From Parus major (taxonomy: Eukaryota; Chordata; Aves; Passeriformes; Paridae), in contig NC_031770.1 in assembly GCF_001522545.3 (NCBI RefSeq), positions 25,945,134-26,009,133 of the forward strand: 64,000 bases of DNA, read 5' to 3'. The notes under the pieces were generated by a model. That model worked only from the letters and a program-made list of their open reading frames with translations, had not been told where the DNA came from and ran no database searches. Made by a program: the position numbers and the translations under genes. How positions within the stretch are numbered: the stretch's first letter is position 1; the number at the start of each line of letters is the position of its first letter. Below are positions 52,844 to 64,000 of the stretch, one piece after another.

Positions 52844-55800
52844 CTTAGAAAAATGAAAATAAAAAAAAAAAAATAGCCAAAACATTTTTCTTTCAATTGA
52901 CTTTCAAATACACTTATTAATTGTTCCAATGTTGTAAGGCTTTTTTCAATCATGTTTCCCATCATCTTTAATTAAATGTTACAATTCAAATCAAGTTGTT
53001 GACATCTTTTTGAAAAGGATCAGCTTTTACCAGCTATCTATCATCTCATTCTTGTTCTAAGAAAGTCAGTAAATATAAAAAGTACAAGAGAAACACTTGT
53101 AAGAACGTATACCCACCTTTCAAATATCAACTCATAATTTTAAGCAAACAACAGCTTCCTTTCAAAGATTATATTAATTGTAAAGAAAAGTGGATTTGAA
53201 GGAAGCATGGATCAAATTCATCACAAACAGTTCCAGAGAAAAATCACAACCCAGCAAAAAAAAGGATGATTGTTTACACTGAGAGATACCAGAGATAAAC
53301 TGGAAGGGTCCCTCCAATTAATTGCAGATACACCATGACTCCGGAGGTATTTAATTTTGTCTTTGGATTACTTTTTTTAACAGACATCACAGAAGCATGA
53401 AGACTTGAGCTTTTCGTAGGAGGGTATTCTGATTCCTCAGAACCAAACTAGAAAGCTGCTGGGGCCAGTGTTCCTTTTCCTTTCCATGCTCTTCAACAGA
53501 AAGAAGTGTGGTAGTGCAGCAAGGACTGACTTAGATAACTTGAAGCACAAACACTGCAGTGTCACAAGAAACATATTAGTCCTGTTGAGTGAAGATGTAA
53601 AAGATGTATGATGTCTTACTTGTCAGATGTGGCCGGCAAGACAATGACTGACAAGTATTTTTGCTATGGTATGGCACTTTTTTTAAAAACAAAACTGAAA
53701 GAGTAATGGGTACAAAAATATTCATCACCAGGCTGATTTCTTTTTCTTTTGCAGGTACTCATTACCACTTGCATATGCATTACATTGTCAGTAACTCAAA
53801 TAATTAGGGAGTCAAAAGCAATCCAGTAACGCCCTTATTCTCATTTTCTTTTTACCTATCACTGAAAAAACCCACTTTTATTTCTACAGAACAGAAAAAA
53901 ACCTGTTAACTAACCCTATCAGAATGGGCCAGGGAAAAATCACTGAAGTTGTTTAGGTCAAGCAATGCATGACACAGGTAAGCTACAAAGACAACCCTCA
54001 TTAGGGCTATTTGACATGATGGAATATGAAGCTGTTCTGAGCAGTTTTTGCTTGTGGAAGAACTCTAAAGCCTGATTTGAATTTGTCCAGGATCCAACCA
54101 ATCAACCAGCTCAGCCCTGTGTCATCCCACAGTGGCACAGAAAGAACTAGTAAGTCTTCATCTCTCACATCTGTAAAGTAGTCCAGAGAGAGGTCTAGAT
54201 CTTCTTTCACACATAACTGATTAAACATTTCCTAAGGAAGTGTGCAACAGCAAAAGGCTCCCTTTTACCCATGTGCTCTTTGTTTCTGTATCAGATAGGT
54301 GAGATTATCACAGACACAATTTAAAGTGAGATGGTGAAGGGCATACGTGCATTATAAGGCTCCTAAGCAGCTCAAATGCACCCTCAGCAAAGAGCAGACA
54401 CTACATATTGCCACCAAATGTGTCAATGGCTGCACCTGTTCAGCTAAGTTGTCTCTCTATCCCAGTATTCTGTCTCCAAGTCTGTACACAAGCAGTTGCC
54501 TAAGTAGTTGATAGAGCAGCACTAGCATCTGTCCTGTAATCTTGTCCTAGACTCCCAACTGCTTCCAGAGTATTTCCTGGGCTTGACATGACTTGGCTCT
54601 TTACTAGCTCATAATAGAGCTCTTGTTCAACTATCCGACCTCCTCCTGAAGACAGATACATTTCTTTCATCCACAGAGTCTGTTGGCAGTGAGTTTTGCA
54701 GGTCCATCACAAACTGTGTAAATAGTTGCCTATTGGTTTGAAACCAAATATTTTTATTATGCTCCTCTAAGCCTTTTACTGGAGGGGAGTAAAAACCTAT
54801 CACTAGAAACCTTGTTCAACTCTTCACACATCATTTATCTCAAAGTCCTCCCTTTTCCAAGCTGAAGTCATAGTGTAGCCATTTTTTTCTCTAAAAAAAT
54901 ATTTCATTCCTCATTCCCTTTCATTGGACCTTTTCCAGTTCCAGTGAACTGTTTTCCTACTTATTACCCCCTTCCCCATGTCAGTGGGCCAAAATGGACA
55001 ATATTTGAGCTGCAGGTCAAATAAATCAATTATTTTTTGTCTTTATTCCTTAGCTAAATAATCTTCTGAGCACTTAGAATTCATGTGGAGCTACTTTCCA
55101 TGATGCCAAAGTGCCTCTCCTGTGGCAGGATAGCTCAGAGCTAATAGTTTTACTTATAAAAAGATAACTACTTCCCCTTGAAAATATAATTTTACAGTCA
55201 TTCCACTGCATTTCAGTTGCCATTCCACTTCTTGATCATTCAGTCTTGCAGCATCCTTCTCCCATTTTTCCCTTCACCAATAAAAAAAAAAATAGAAAAG
55301 AAATAATCTAAACCACAGAACAAGCTCCTTCTAGGGAGAGTCCAGAGACAGAACAATTAGATGCCACTTATGAGAGACCAGAGAAAATAAAAGCAAGTAC
55401 CTCAGCCTCACAGAAGTATGGATCTTCTATATACACACATAACAGAATAAACCAGTGACCCATGCATACAAATGAAGGTTAAAAGCGGCTTGTAGACAAG
55501 GGAAGGGAACGCCCTTGGACCAGAGGCTTTGTAGAAAGACAAGCCAAGTTCCATCTTTCCATCTATCCCAAAAATACAGTGTCCCAACAAGGCCAAGTGC
55601 TCCCACACTGCAAATTCCTATCATTATATCTAAGAAGGGAGACTTGTGTAGGAATTAAAATTGGCCCTAAACACACGCTATTAGTTATGCCAGTCTTATG
55701 GAAATTATGTTTAAAATTGGCATGGATGCATAGCAACTTTTACAGTAATAAGAAATGATACTGAAATTGCCAGTTGTGTAAGGAGAATGTCCTATTATGT

Positions 55801-57189
55801 AATATCCTGTATTTTTAAATTTCAAATATAGACATCTCTTTCCTTCTCTGTCTCTTACTCAACACTTCTTTCAATTATACTATCTACTATCCGAAGCAGT
55901 GGCCCTTAACTTCAAGCTTGGTATAGTCATTTGATCCTTTGGTAAAAAACAAACAAAAACACCCCCATCAAGTTACCCAAAAACAATCTAATATCTTTCT
56001 CTTCTTCAGTCTATTACTGACTTCATCCAAATGGCAAGATGTCCAGTTTCATGCTTTTCCAATTTACAACAGTTTTCATTTATATGGCAGAGATAAAAGG
56101 CAGAGTAGTCCTCCCCTCTAAACACAAGAAAAATGGCTATTTTGGAAAAAAAACCCAAACAAATAAACCTCAAAACTCTTCAGTTCCTACTTTATGAAAA
56201 ACTATCAATCAAGTCCAGACTCCAAGCCCCTCCCTTGAAGTCTACAAAGCACTCAGACTGTATATCTCCAACAGGTGTATTATAATAAAAGCAAATAACC
56301 TAATCATGACCTACTAGTTTCTATATTCAATGTTATAAGATTCAGTTTTTAAACTGAGATTTAAAATTCCCCACTTCAATGTACAATCTCTGACATGCAA
56401 TCATTTCTGTGGAAAAATATCTGCAAACTAGCTTCAGGTGTGAATCAAGATATACAGAGAAATGTTTGTGTCCCTGAAGACAGAGGAGAGAAAGCACTCT
56501 CTGCAAGAAAGCATAGAAAATTATCAAAGGATTATCCATTAAAAAAATGCCCATGCCACATCACTTGCATGAAACTGATAGAATCATTCCATGCAGTACG
56601 GCAACAAGATAAAATGTATTCCAAAGAGCCAAAAGCAACACTGGACATTATTATACCAGATACAAGAAACAATATCTGACAGAATGGAAGAAAGGAAATT
56701 AAACAATAAATAAGGTAATCGTCTTGCTGGCAAGTTTCGTTCTTCTTCTGATCACTAGAAGCACCAGCAATTTCAATTCATCCTTGGAAACTTTCTGTTC
56801 CAACATTCAATGATTATAAAAAGAAAAAAAGAACAGCAGGAGGCGAGTTGGAAATATTAATGCTAAAAGGAGGTACTGAATACTTTAGCAGCCCTTTGCA
56901 AGAGTCAGAAAAAACAGCTCCTGGTGTGTCCGGAAAGAAAATAGGAGGAGTGTCACAGCTGCAGCTAGCTGTAGCTGTCAAATAAATTTGGCTATATCAG
57001 ACCCCCAGACTCAACTAGTTGAAAAGTAAAACAAGTCCCCAGATGGGGCAGGGATGGGTTAGATTCAAACCCAAGCGAAGACCTCAGCCAATCATATTCA
57101 ATGCAGAAAGCAGACACATCACTGGTCAAGGAGGTGGGGTTGTTAAGACTCAGCAATCAGTCATCTGAGCCCAGGAGTTTTAAAACCCC

Positions 57190-57197
57190 TATATAAG
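57190..57197 (+). promoter_or_regulatory. LTR TATA box
   Basis: TATATAAG within the solo LTR, about 240 bp from its start, in the position of a U3 core promoter. Activity is not known. Confidence 0.6.
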
Positions 57198-57208
57198 CAA
57201 ATTTCCAT

Positions 57209-57214
57209 AATAAA
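57209..57214 (+). promoter_or_regulatory. LTR polyadenylation signal
   Basis: AATAAA just after the TATA box, in the U3/R border position typical of short avian-type LTRs. Confidence 0.6.
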
Positions 57215-59133
57215 CTGTGGCTGTTGTCACATGGATCTCAGAGTTCATGTCATTCCTGTCTCAAACCAACCACTCCACATAACAGAGGAGGATAAGAGTT
57301 AAATGGTCAGGGACCAGAATACTGCCAGGTGCTTTGAGTTCCTCTCTAAAGAAGAGGTTTCAGATTTTCTTACCCAAACTCCACCTATCATGCAACATCA
57401 TCACAAAGTGTAAAACCTAAGCAGATATCCCCTCAGAACTGGCAGCAAGCTTTGTATTCTTCTCATTGATTACTCACGAGCTACGTCTAATAAGTAGTAG
57501 GGAAGGAAACTTTTTTTAACCTTTTTGATTAATAGAACAAAAAAGATTCAGCAATATACTGCTCCAGCAGTCCTCAAAGCATTACACACAACACAGGCCA
57601 CAATAGTCCTGTGGTACAAACTACTGAATAAAAACACAATAAAAGCCTTGAAGCACCCCTATGTCAGGTTTCTTACCTCTCTTAAAACCAAACCCCACTA
57701 AAAAGTAGATCTTTTTTTCTTTATTTTAAAAGTTTGATTGTAGAGATGGCTAGGAATGACAACTATTTTCACTCCCATGTGACAGAAGTCAACAACTAAA
57801 CTCTCCAACATGAGATGTTCACAATTTTGACCACAATAGACACAGTGCCTCTACTACAGTAGCTAGATGTATTATGGTCACAAAATAATAAGTGAACTCC
57901 ATATTTTTAGAAATCTGTGAAATTCGAACTAACAAAGAAACAGGCTCACTAATCAAAAGACGTTGCAAAACAATAAGCAAACACAACATACTGTAGTGAA
58001 GAAGCCAAAAAGCTACTGGAAATACATGCTGTTAAAATCTTGAGCTCATGGTTCTTTTCAGAGAGGTAGAACACAGATCATTTTTACAATGATTTCCATG
58101 AAAAGGTGTCAGGAAAACAACACTAAACACAAAAGCACACCCAGGAAAATACAGAAGAAACAATGACATGGTTGCTGATTTAAGGTACTAGATAGCATGT
58201 CATTTTGATACAAGCCATTTCAACATTTCTGGTCCAAGAAACCGGGTCTCTTTGATAAATTTCATTTTGAACTACCTCAAAAAAGCGTTAGCATTCAGGT
58301 CATAGCCTTGCCAAAATGAAACATGTTATGTTTTGGAGTTTCTCTGGTATTAAAGAATCACACCATAAGTACTGTTAGCTATTAGAAGATAACACTTTTA
58401 ATTGACATAATCAATAATTTCCACTATGTGGTAAACTCATAGTACACCACAACATACCCCATTTAATTAATGTTAATTTGATATTAAGTTTTAAATTTCT
58501 TTTAAATTTAGAACAATATTACAGATCTTAAGAAGTGACATGATATCCAATGACATCATTACTACAGTAAAACCAGTAGTAAGTTTACCAACTTCTCTAG
58601 AGACATCATAATACTCACAAAATGGTATCAGACTAACACTATAACTAATTAGTTTGCCACAAAACGCAGCTGGCAAACACAAGGGGTGCTTCCTATCCTA
58701 ACAATACTTCGCTGAGTTCTATTAGACAGGTAGAAGAGAGTGACTCAGAACAGTGTCACTGACAGTACTACTGCTGTGACATGAAGAGATACTGGGAAAA
58801 TGCAGTGACATCATCATTTATGCTATTATAAGAATAAAGATACAACTATCAGGATGATATAGTTTAAGTTGTACTTTATTAGATAAATGTACAAACATCT
58901 GCCTATGAGTATCTACGTAAATACATAAAGTATCTTCACAGAAAGATCATTTCTCTACTGTAACCTAAATCAGAGAGGGTCAGAAATTAATCAATAGAAC
59001 CAAGACTACATAGTTAATTTCTTCTGTAAGCACAGAGGATTAGAAATACGCTGATATTTTAAAATAGATAAATTACAGTCTAACAAAACACTAGGGAGAG
59101 AATTGCTAAACTACAGATTAATTCCAGGCTTAC

Positions 59134-59241
59134 CTGAATTCCCTACAGAGAAGAGGATATATAAGGCGTTTATATGAATCCTCTACAGAACTCCGTAGTA
59201 GCCTCATAAATTCTGGTTTTAAAAATTGTTTTGGTCTCCAT
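59134..59241 (-). CDS. SRBD1: SRBD1 coding exon: end of the Tex-like central region
   Basis: A 108-nt exon, the most upstream of the gene in this window. One base completes a codon begun in an exon beyond 64000. It then encodes 35 residues starting [18 protein letters not shown] and ending [10 protein letters not shown], leaving AG for the split Arg codon. The acceptor is CTTTTACAG and the donor is CAG|GTAAGC. The motif [20 protein letters not shown] corresponds to the Tex segment A--D-YKRLL-PS-ERE-R, part of the helical region that packs against the YqgF-like fold. Joining to the 52.7 kb exon gives [14 protein letters not shown] in frame. No upstream exon could be found between this one and the right edge. 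Confidence 0.95.
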
Positions 59242-62200
59242 CTGTAAAAGATCAGAAGAAAAATAAAAGAAATATCTTAAGAACACATGCAAACAGCTAG
59301 ATAAAAAAGGAATTTTCCAGAAAAGCTTCTACACTTAAATTCTATAAACTGCACTACAATAATTAGGCAAATAAATCATTAGTCAAATATGAATGGTATG
59401 AGAAGTTACTCATAGTTCTAATACCACCCAAGGGTATTGTCTATCTTTTAGATAGAGGTATATCTTTTCTTAGATATTAGAACACAATTATGATTTATGT
59501 TTAAAAGAAAACATAAAACATTCTCCATTTTGAGAAGTCAAAGCTTATTACAACTGAACAAAGAACTTGATTCCACATTACCTTTAGGGTTGCGTTGTTT
59601 GCTATTCCTCAATACTCAATTCGTCTATCAAAAAAAAATGACTAAACACCCTCTGTGATTGTCACTGCAAAATTATTCATAAAAGCAACTATGCCCAGAC
59701 AGAGATTAAGGAGCTAAACTAATGCCAATAAATTAAATCCAATTCAAAATTCATCTGGAATGCACTGAGTATCTCTATTCAACTTTTAAATGAACTCTTA
59801 CTAATTTCACAGCAGTTCTTAAACTAGAAAAGCCAAAAACCTTACAAACTGCTTTTATATTTTACCTGTTACTAACATATTTGAAGTGTAAATAATAATA
59901 AAGGAAAAGGGAAAATGAAATAAACAATTCCAAACACAACCAAGACTGTTTTCCAGCTTTTCCTAAGCCCAACTCTTTGAAGTCTTGAACTCTTCTCTAG
60001 GGAGAGTGCACAGTAACTATGATGACAAGTACTTCAAATTTTGCTGTAAAATACACCTCACTCTCAAAGCTTCCTAGATATTTAATCCATTGATCTTTTT
60101 GTTGTGGGCAAAGTTCCACGAAGGAGGGTGTGGGGGACGTGGGTTGGAGTGTGTGTGTGTGAGCCCTTCAACACGCAGAACTGACTCACTGAGATTGTCC
60201 ACCCTGTGAGAAGGGACTGAGGATGAGGAAAAGCACCCAGATGTATTATAGTCCACAAATACTGTTAATATTTTCTATTAAAGTCCCCATGTTTTTTATT
60301 ACTTTTAAGAAATACTGATAACACTCAGTTTTCTTCACTTACTGTATTATTTAACATACCTGGGTCCCAAACTGTAATGGGAGATACCCAGACATATTAA
60401 AAAATAAGCATTCAAGTTTTGTTAGTTTTTTGTTTGGTTGTCACGTTTTTTCTATAAATGAAATATGGTAAAATTATGGTTATAATATGTCCAAGCGCAG
60501 GCAAAAACAGAACTGAATTTTACTTTCGACCTTGTTTACTTGCAACCACTAAGAATTGTAAATTGCTCCTACCCAGATAGCTTTTCAGTTGTCTAAGGGG
60601 ATCTGCAACTTCCTGAAATAGGTTCTGTAAGTGTCTGCACATATAGTAGTTGAGAAATGTGTGATCGATTCAGCCCTCCACTGAGCAGACAGACACAGGA
60701 GAAGAATTAAGCTCACCATTCAGTTTTACAGCATTCAGGGCTGTAATTCACTGCTTAGCCGTATGATCTCATCACTTTGCTAACCGATTTTGCAAGTCGT
60801 TCTACTACACTTATTGTAACTGGAGACTCTTTCCATACCTATATAAAAGTGGCAAAGGCTTTAAAACCTGTCATTTGCCATCACATTCTATAAACATGAT
60901 GGTTTTACAGATGGCAAGTATGACTACCCCAGAAAACATCCTCAGCACAAATAAGAATGAATTTGGAAACCTGGCAGCTGTTTCCCCCTCTCTTCCATCC
61001 ATTAAAGCCAGTTAACAAACTTTTCCTACATAGGTACATAGGTTATTACAACAGATGTTTTTATTACCTGCCTATAGATAAGTAAAAATTTAGGCAACCT
61101 TCTGTTAGAAATTGCTACAAATGAGAAAACATTCAAACAGCAAGTTCAATCGTAGCAAACACTGCAGTTTAATAATATCAATACTTCTTGAGAGAACAGA
61201 AATATCCACTTTGCTGCAAAAAGCAAAGCAAAATCATATGTCTGTATTTTTAAAGATCATCAGAGAGAGACTAGTTAAGCCTCCCTCTAGGAATGAATTT
61301 TTCTTGACTATTTAATCAAGATCTAGCTGTTGAAGCCAAATTTTAAAAAAGCTCCACATAAATAGCGTCATCTTACTCTGATTATCAGCTCTCCATGTCC
61401 TAGTGTTCACAACAGGGACTACAACAAACATAAATGGCTTAGACTACTGAGGCACCAGAAGTTGGAGCTACACATAAACAGGATTAACAGAGCCCACTGT
61501 TAATTAAGAACCACAAGTACTGATTAATAACTGTTTCAGGAAGAGCCCAGCTAGGCTTTTAGACCTGAAGGATAAACAGCAGAGCTTTGTGTTCCTCCAA
61601 GACATTATATAAAATATGTACCAAGTTAGTAACCACAGACAAAGCAAGCCTTTAAGGCCTGTACCATGGGTTTTACACAGGATCTGAGAAATTTGACTGG
61701 AAGCTGAGAAAACATCATCAAACATCAAATTTCATTTTTAAAGCTACAATCCCACCTGGGAACAAACTCTCACCCATTCCAAGGAACAACTCCATGTTGT
61801 TTCTACACTCAAAGCAAGCTACGCAGCCTGTCTCTAGCTCTCTCACTGATCATTTTTCTGTGCTCAATTTCACAATAAAGTCTTTGGGACCAGTAGATGT
61901 CTAGTGTTAATGGAAATAGGTTTACTGTCAAACCACAAAGATGCCACTTTCTAGGGAAAAAATACAATCCATAGGGCCAGGTATAAGGATATTCCTGAGT
62001 TCTCTATACAAACCCAAATTGCAAGGAAACAGATGCTTATACAGGCTAAGCTTTCTGAGCTTTCAAAAATATTCACAATATTCTTAGACAATTACACAGA
62101 GCTCCAGTGTAATGAGGAACTCCCCAACTCACTTTCTACTGAAGGAGTATTTAATGCAAAAAAAAATTTGTCTCAGAAAAACAAAAAAGTCCAGAATATT

Positions 62201-64000
62201 TGCTACTAATTCACAAGGCAGTAGGTGATACTGTTTTGTGGCTAAAATACTCGCAAAACTCTGTAGCAAGCTGGCATTTCTGGTTCTGCTACTGATTGTG
62301 TGAGATCCCCAGCAAATCAGTTAACACCTTTACAAAGTTTTGAAACCATTGACTCAAAGTTCTTAGTCTGCTCTACCCAGCAAATCAATGCAATGAAAAG
62401 AATACAAATTCTACACCTGGACAATCATTTCAAAGCTTACATGGCAGAATATACATTTATTATTTGTCAGTTTGACAACACAGTTGTCAATCTAAGGAGG
62501 ATCAGAATCTGTCCTTGATGTTAAAGCACAAAGATGTACGAAAACCATTCCTTCAAAAGCTTCCCAATGATGGAAAGGTCTCCTTAAATAGTAAAAAGCC
62601 ATAAGCACATATAGCCTTCTGAGTGCTAAGTAATAATAAGTATTCATTTCCAAGGTCAACAGTTTTCTTATCCCAGGATGACTCACAAATGGGTAATCGA
62701 ACAAAAATATCTCAATTTACATTGAGTCACTTTTATTTGTGTAGCAGTGACAAGCTGTTCCATTATCTGTGGTCCACAGTGCTTCCAAATTCTGTCATAG
62801 ATGCAGTAAAAGCAAGATTGACAGCCATGCTCTGCCTACAGAACATACATCTTGAGGGGAGGACAGAAATTCTGCTACAGGTACAAAAACTAGAAAGAAA
62901 TGGGTGTGTTTATGACTCCTAATACTTTCCTGATGAAAAATAAAAAGGTTGCTTAGCATAATATGATCTAAGAGTAATATGTGTATTTATTATATAACAT
63001 AAAAGTATGTGGCCAAAATATATTTTAATACTTTCAGGGCCCTGTTCTTCTCTTTCAGAGGGAAACAGCCCCATTAACTTCCTACAGTGAAAAGGAACAT
63101 TTTTACTACATCCACTTCTTGGACTTGTTAATAAGAAACACGTGCTAAAGCAGTATCACTGTATTCAGTTTTATACACTAAAAGGCACATTTCTTCCTAT
63201 TTTTTCCCTCCTTTTGGTTATTCATTTTTAGGATGCAAAGGGAGGCGCTTCTAAGACACCATCAGAACAGCACCCAATAACTACTGAGATAGAGAAAGCT
63301 GGTTTTTTACACATACAAGGAAGATGTAGAGTTTGGATTACAGTATTATCCAACAGAGGACATCAAGGTACAGTTTCCAAGAAAAAAACCTGACAGATAT
63401 TGCATGAAAACCCATATAGCTAACCTAAACTTTTGCCAAAGTCCTTGAAAATTACGCAATACTAAACATCTCACTACAGGCTTAAAAAACCCAGGCAACT
63501 CCTAAGAACAAATCAGTAAGAACCAAAAGTATCTGGTTTTACAGTCCAGTTTTCTAACTTAAACAGAGATCAGAATGCAAGATATGGTTCACACAACATG
63601 TGAGAGTCATGCATTGAAGAAAGTTACATTTACATTTGTCTGTTAAATCCATTAAGTTATTTTAAACATGTAATTCCTTACATTTGTGAAACTTGTTTGG
63701 AGTATACTCTATTGGATTCAGCAAAGTCCTTTCAGTAAAGGCTACTGGATGTGATGAATATTACAATATAAAAATATATTCACATTTCACTGGTCTTTGT
63801 ACATGTTTAAAAAAAAATTCAATTGCTTGAAAAATAGTGCCAGAACTTGCAAATATAGCCCAAGGCATGATCTTTCCAGCATAATGCTACAGCAATTGAA
63901 AACACAGAGTAAGAATTATCCACTAGCTAATTTCATCTAATCTAATAAATATGTGTTTAATTTGTTCTCCTAATGTAACAAGACATATGAGGTACACTTC
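59242..64000 (-). other. SRBD1: SRBD1 intron, 5' part (upstream of the 59.2 kb exon)
   Basis: Intronic sequence running to the right edge. I checked minus-strand donor-like sites (for example at 59580, 59867, 60352 and 61071), and none ends a credible SRBD1 coding stretch. A short GT-rich tract lies near 60147-60160. The remaining open frames are short and unrecognised. No repeat element was identified. Confidence 0.7.

Larger units (their letters stand above)
56951..57284 (+). mobile_element. Solo LTR, ERVK-like (class II) endogenous retrovirus
   Basis: A 334-bp segment begins TGTCACAG and ends CATAACA (TGT...ACA ends). It is flanked by identical 6-bp direct repeats GAGGAG (56945-56950 and 57285-57290). 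Inside, a TATA box (TATATAAG, 57190-57197) is followed 11 bp later by a poly-A signal AATAAA (57209-57214), then about 70 bp to the end. This gives a long U3 and a short R-U5, the arrangement of alpharetrovirus-like LTRs. No gag, pol or env sequence adjoins it, so the provirus was probably reduced to one LTR by recombination. A 6-bp duplication fits ERVK-type integration. It lies antisense to SRBD1, so its poly-A signal should not cut the gene's transcript. Confidence 0.8.
52844..59133 (-). other. SRBD1: SRBD1 intron (6.3 kb)
   Basis: Intron with donor GTAAGC below 59134 and acceptor TTTTTCTAAG above 52843. It carries a 13-nt A-run at 52861-52873 close to the acceptor and the solo LTR at 56951-57284. 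An orphan 73-codon open frame (54007-54228, minus strand) is preceded by a CTTCCTTAG acceptor-like sequence. Read in the phase required by SRBD1 it stops within a few codons, so it is not a cassette exon of this gene. Nothing else is supported. Confidence 0.75.

Noticed and set aside
52600..52965. A single 121-codon gene covering the 52.7 kb exon
   Set aside because: Only the part between the AG at 52845-52844 and the GT at 52685-52684 matches SRBD1. The ends are translated intron, including an A-run.
56925..56950. Alternative LTR start at TGTGTCCGG (56925)
   Set aside because: That start gives no flanking duplication. Starting at TGTCACAG gives an exact 6-bp duplication and matching TGT...ACA ends.
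60352..60410. Possible micro-exon between CCATTACAG and CAG|GTATG on the minus strand
   Set aside because: It would be only 12 nt and does not match any SRBD1 segment I recall. Such AG...GT pairs are common by chance.
1..64000. Prokaryotic features (operons, CRISPR, terminators, riboswitches) and tRNA or rRNA genes
   Set aside because: The window is clearly intron-rich vertebrate sequence. None of these features was found.

Overview
The window looks like vertebrate nuclear DNA, most likely from a bird or a close reptile. It is AT-rich and gene-sparse. The only coding sequence is a set of short exons with GT-AG borders separated by introns of up to about 27 kb. The recognisable repeats are CR1-type LINE fragments, a short retroviral solo LTR and a palindromic MITE-like element. 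I saw no mammalian SINEs or L1. Nothing suggests a bacterial or viral genome: there are no operons, ribosome binding sites or CRISPR arrays.

The window lies inside one gene on the minus strand, SRBD1 (S1 RNA-binding domain 1, the animal homologue of bacterial Tex). Six consecutive coding exons are visible. In transcription order they are 59134-59241, 52686-52843, 51434-51524, 50526-50633, 23829-23920 and 10472-10554. They join in phase with no stop and encode 213 complete codons (640 nt) from the middle of the protein. This part covers the end of the Tex-like central region, the whole YqgF/RuvC-like RNase H-fold domain ([16 protein letters not shown] and IVSEAG motifs) and the start of the helix-hairpin-helix region ([19 protein letters not shown]). 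The N-terminal exons lie beyond 64000. The remaining HhH and S1 exons lie before position 1.

Layout from left to right: 1-10471 is intron, with one candidate cryptic exon near 9.5 kb. Next come the 10.5 kb exon and a 13.3 kb intron carrying a compound microsatellite, a CR1 fragment and the MITE. The 23.9 kb exon follows, then a 26.6 kb intron with a second CR1 fragment, a GC-rich patch and several small palindromes and tandem duplications. Three exons cluster at 50.5-52.8 kb. A 6.3 kb intron holds an ERVK-like solo LTR with a perfect 6-bp target-site duplication. The last exon is at 59.2 kb, and the remainder is intron.

The long open reading frames elsewhere show no recognisable protein family, no splice context in frame with SRBD1 and no promoter, so I treat them as chance. 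I did not find a convincing new biological system. The items most worth a second look are the candidate cryptic or poison exon near 9.5 kb, the solo LTR and the MITE.
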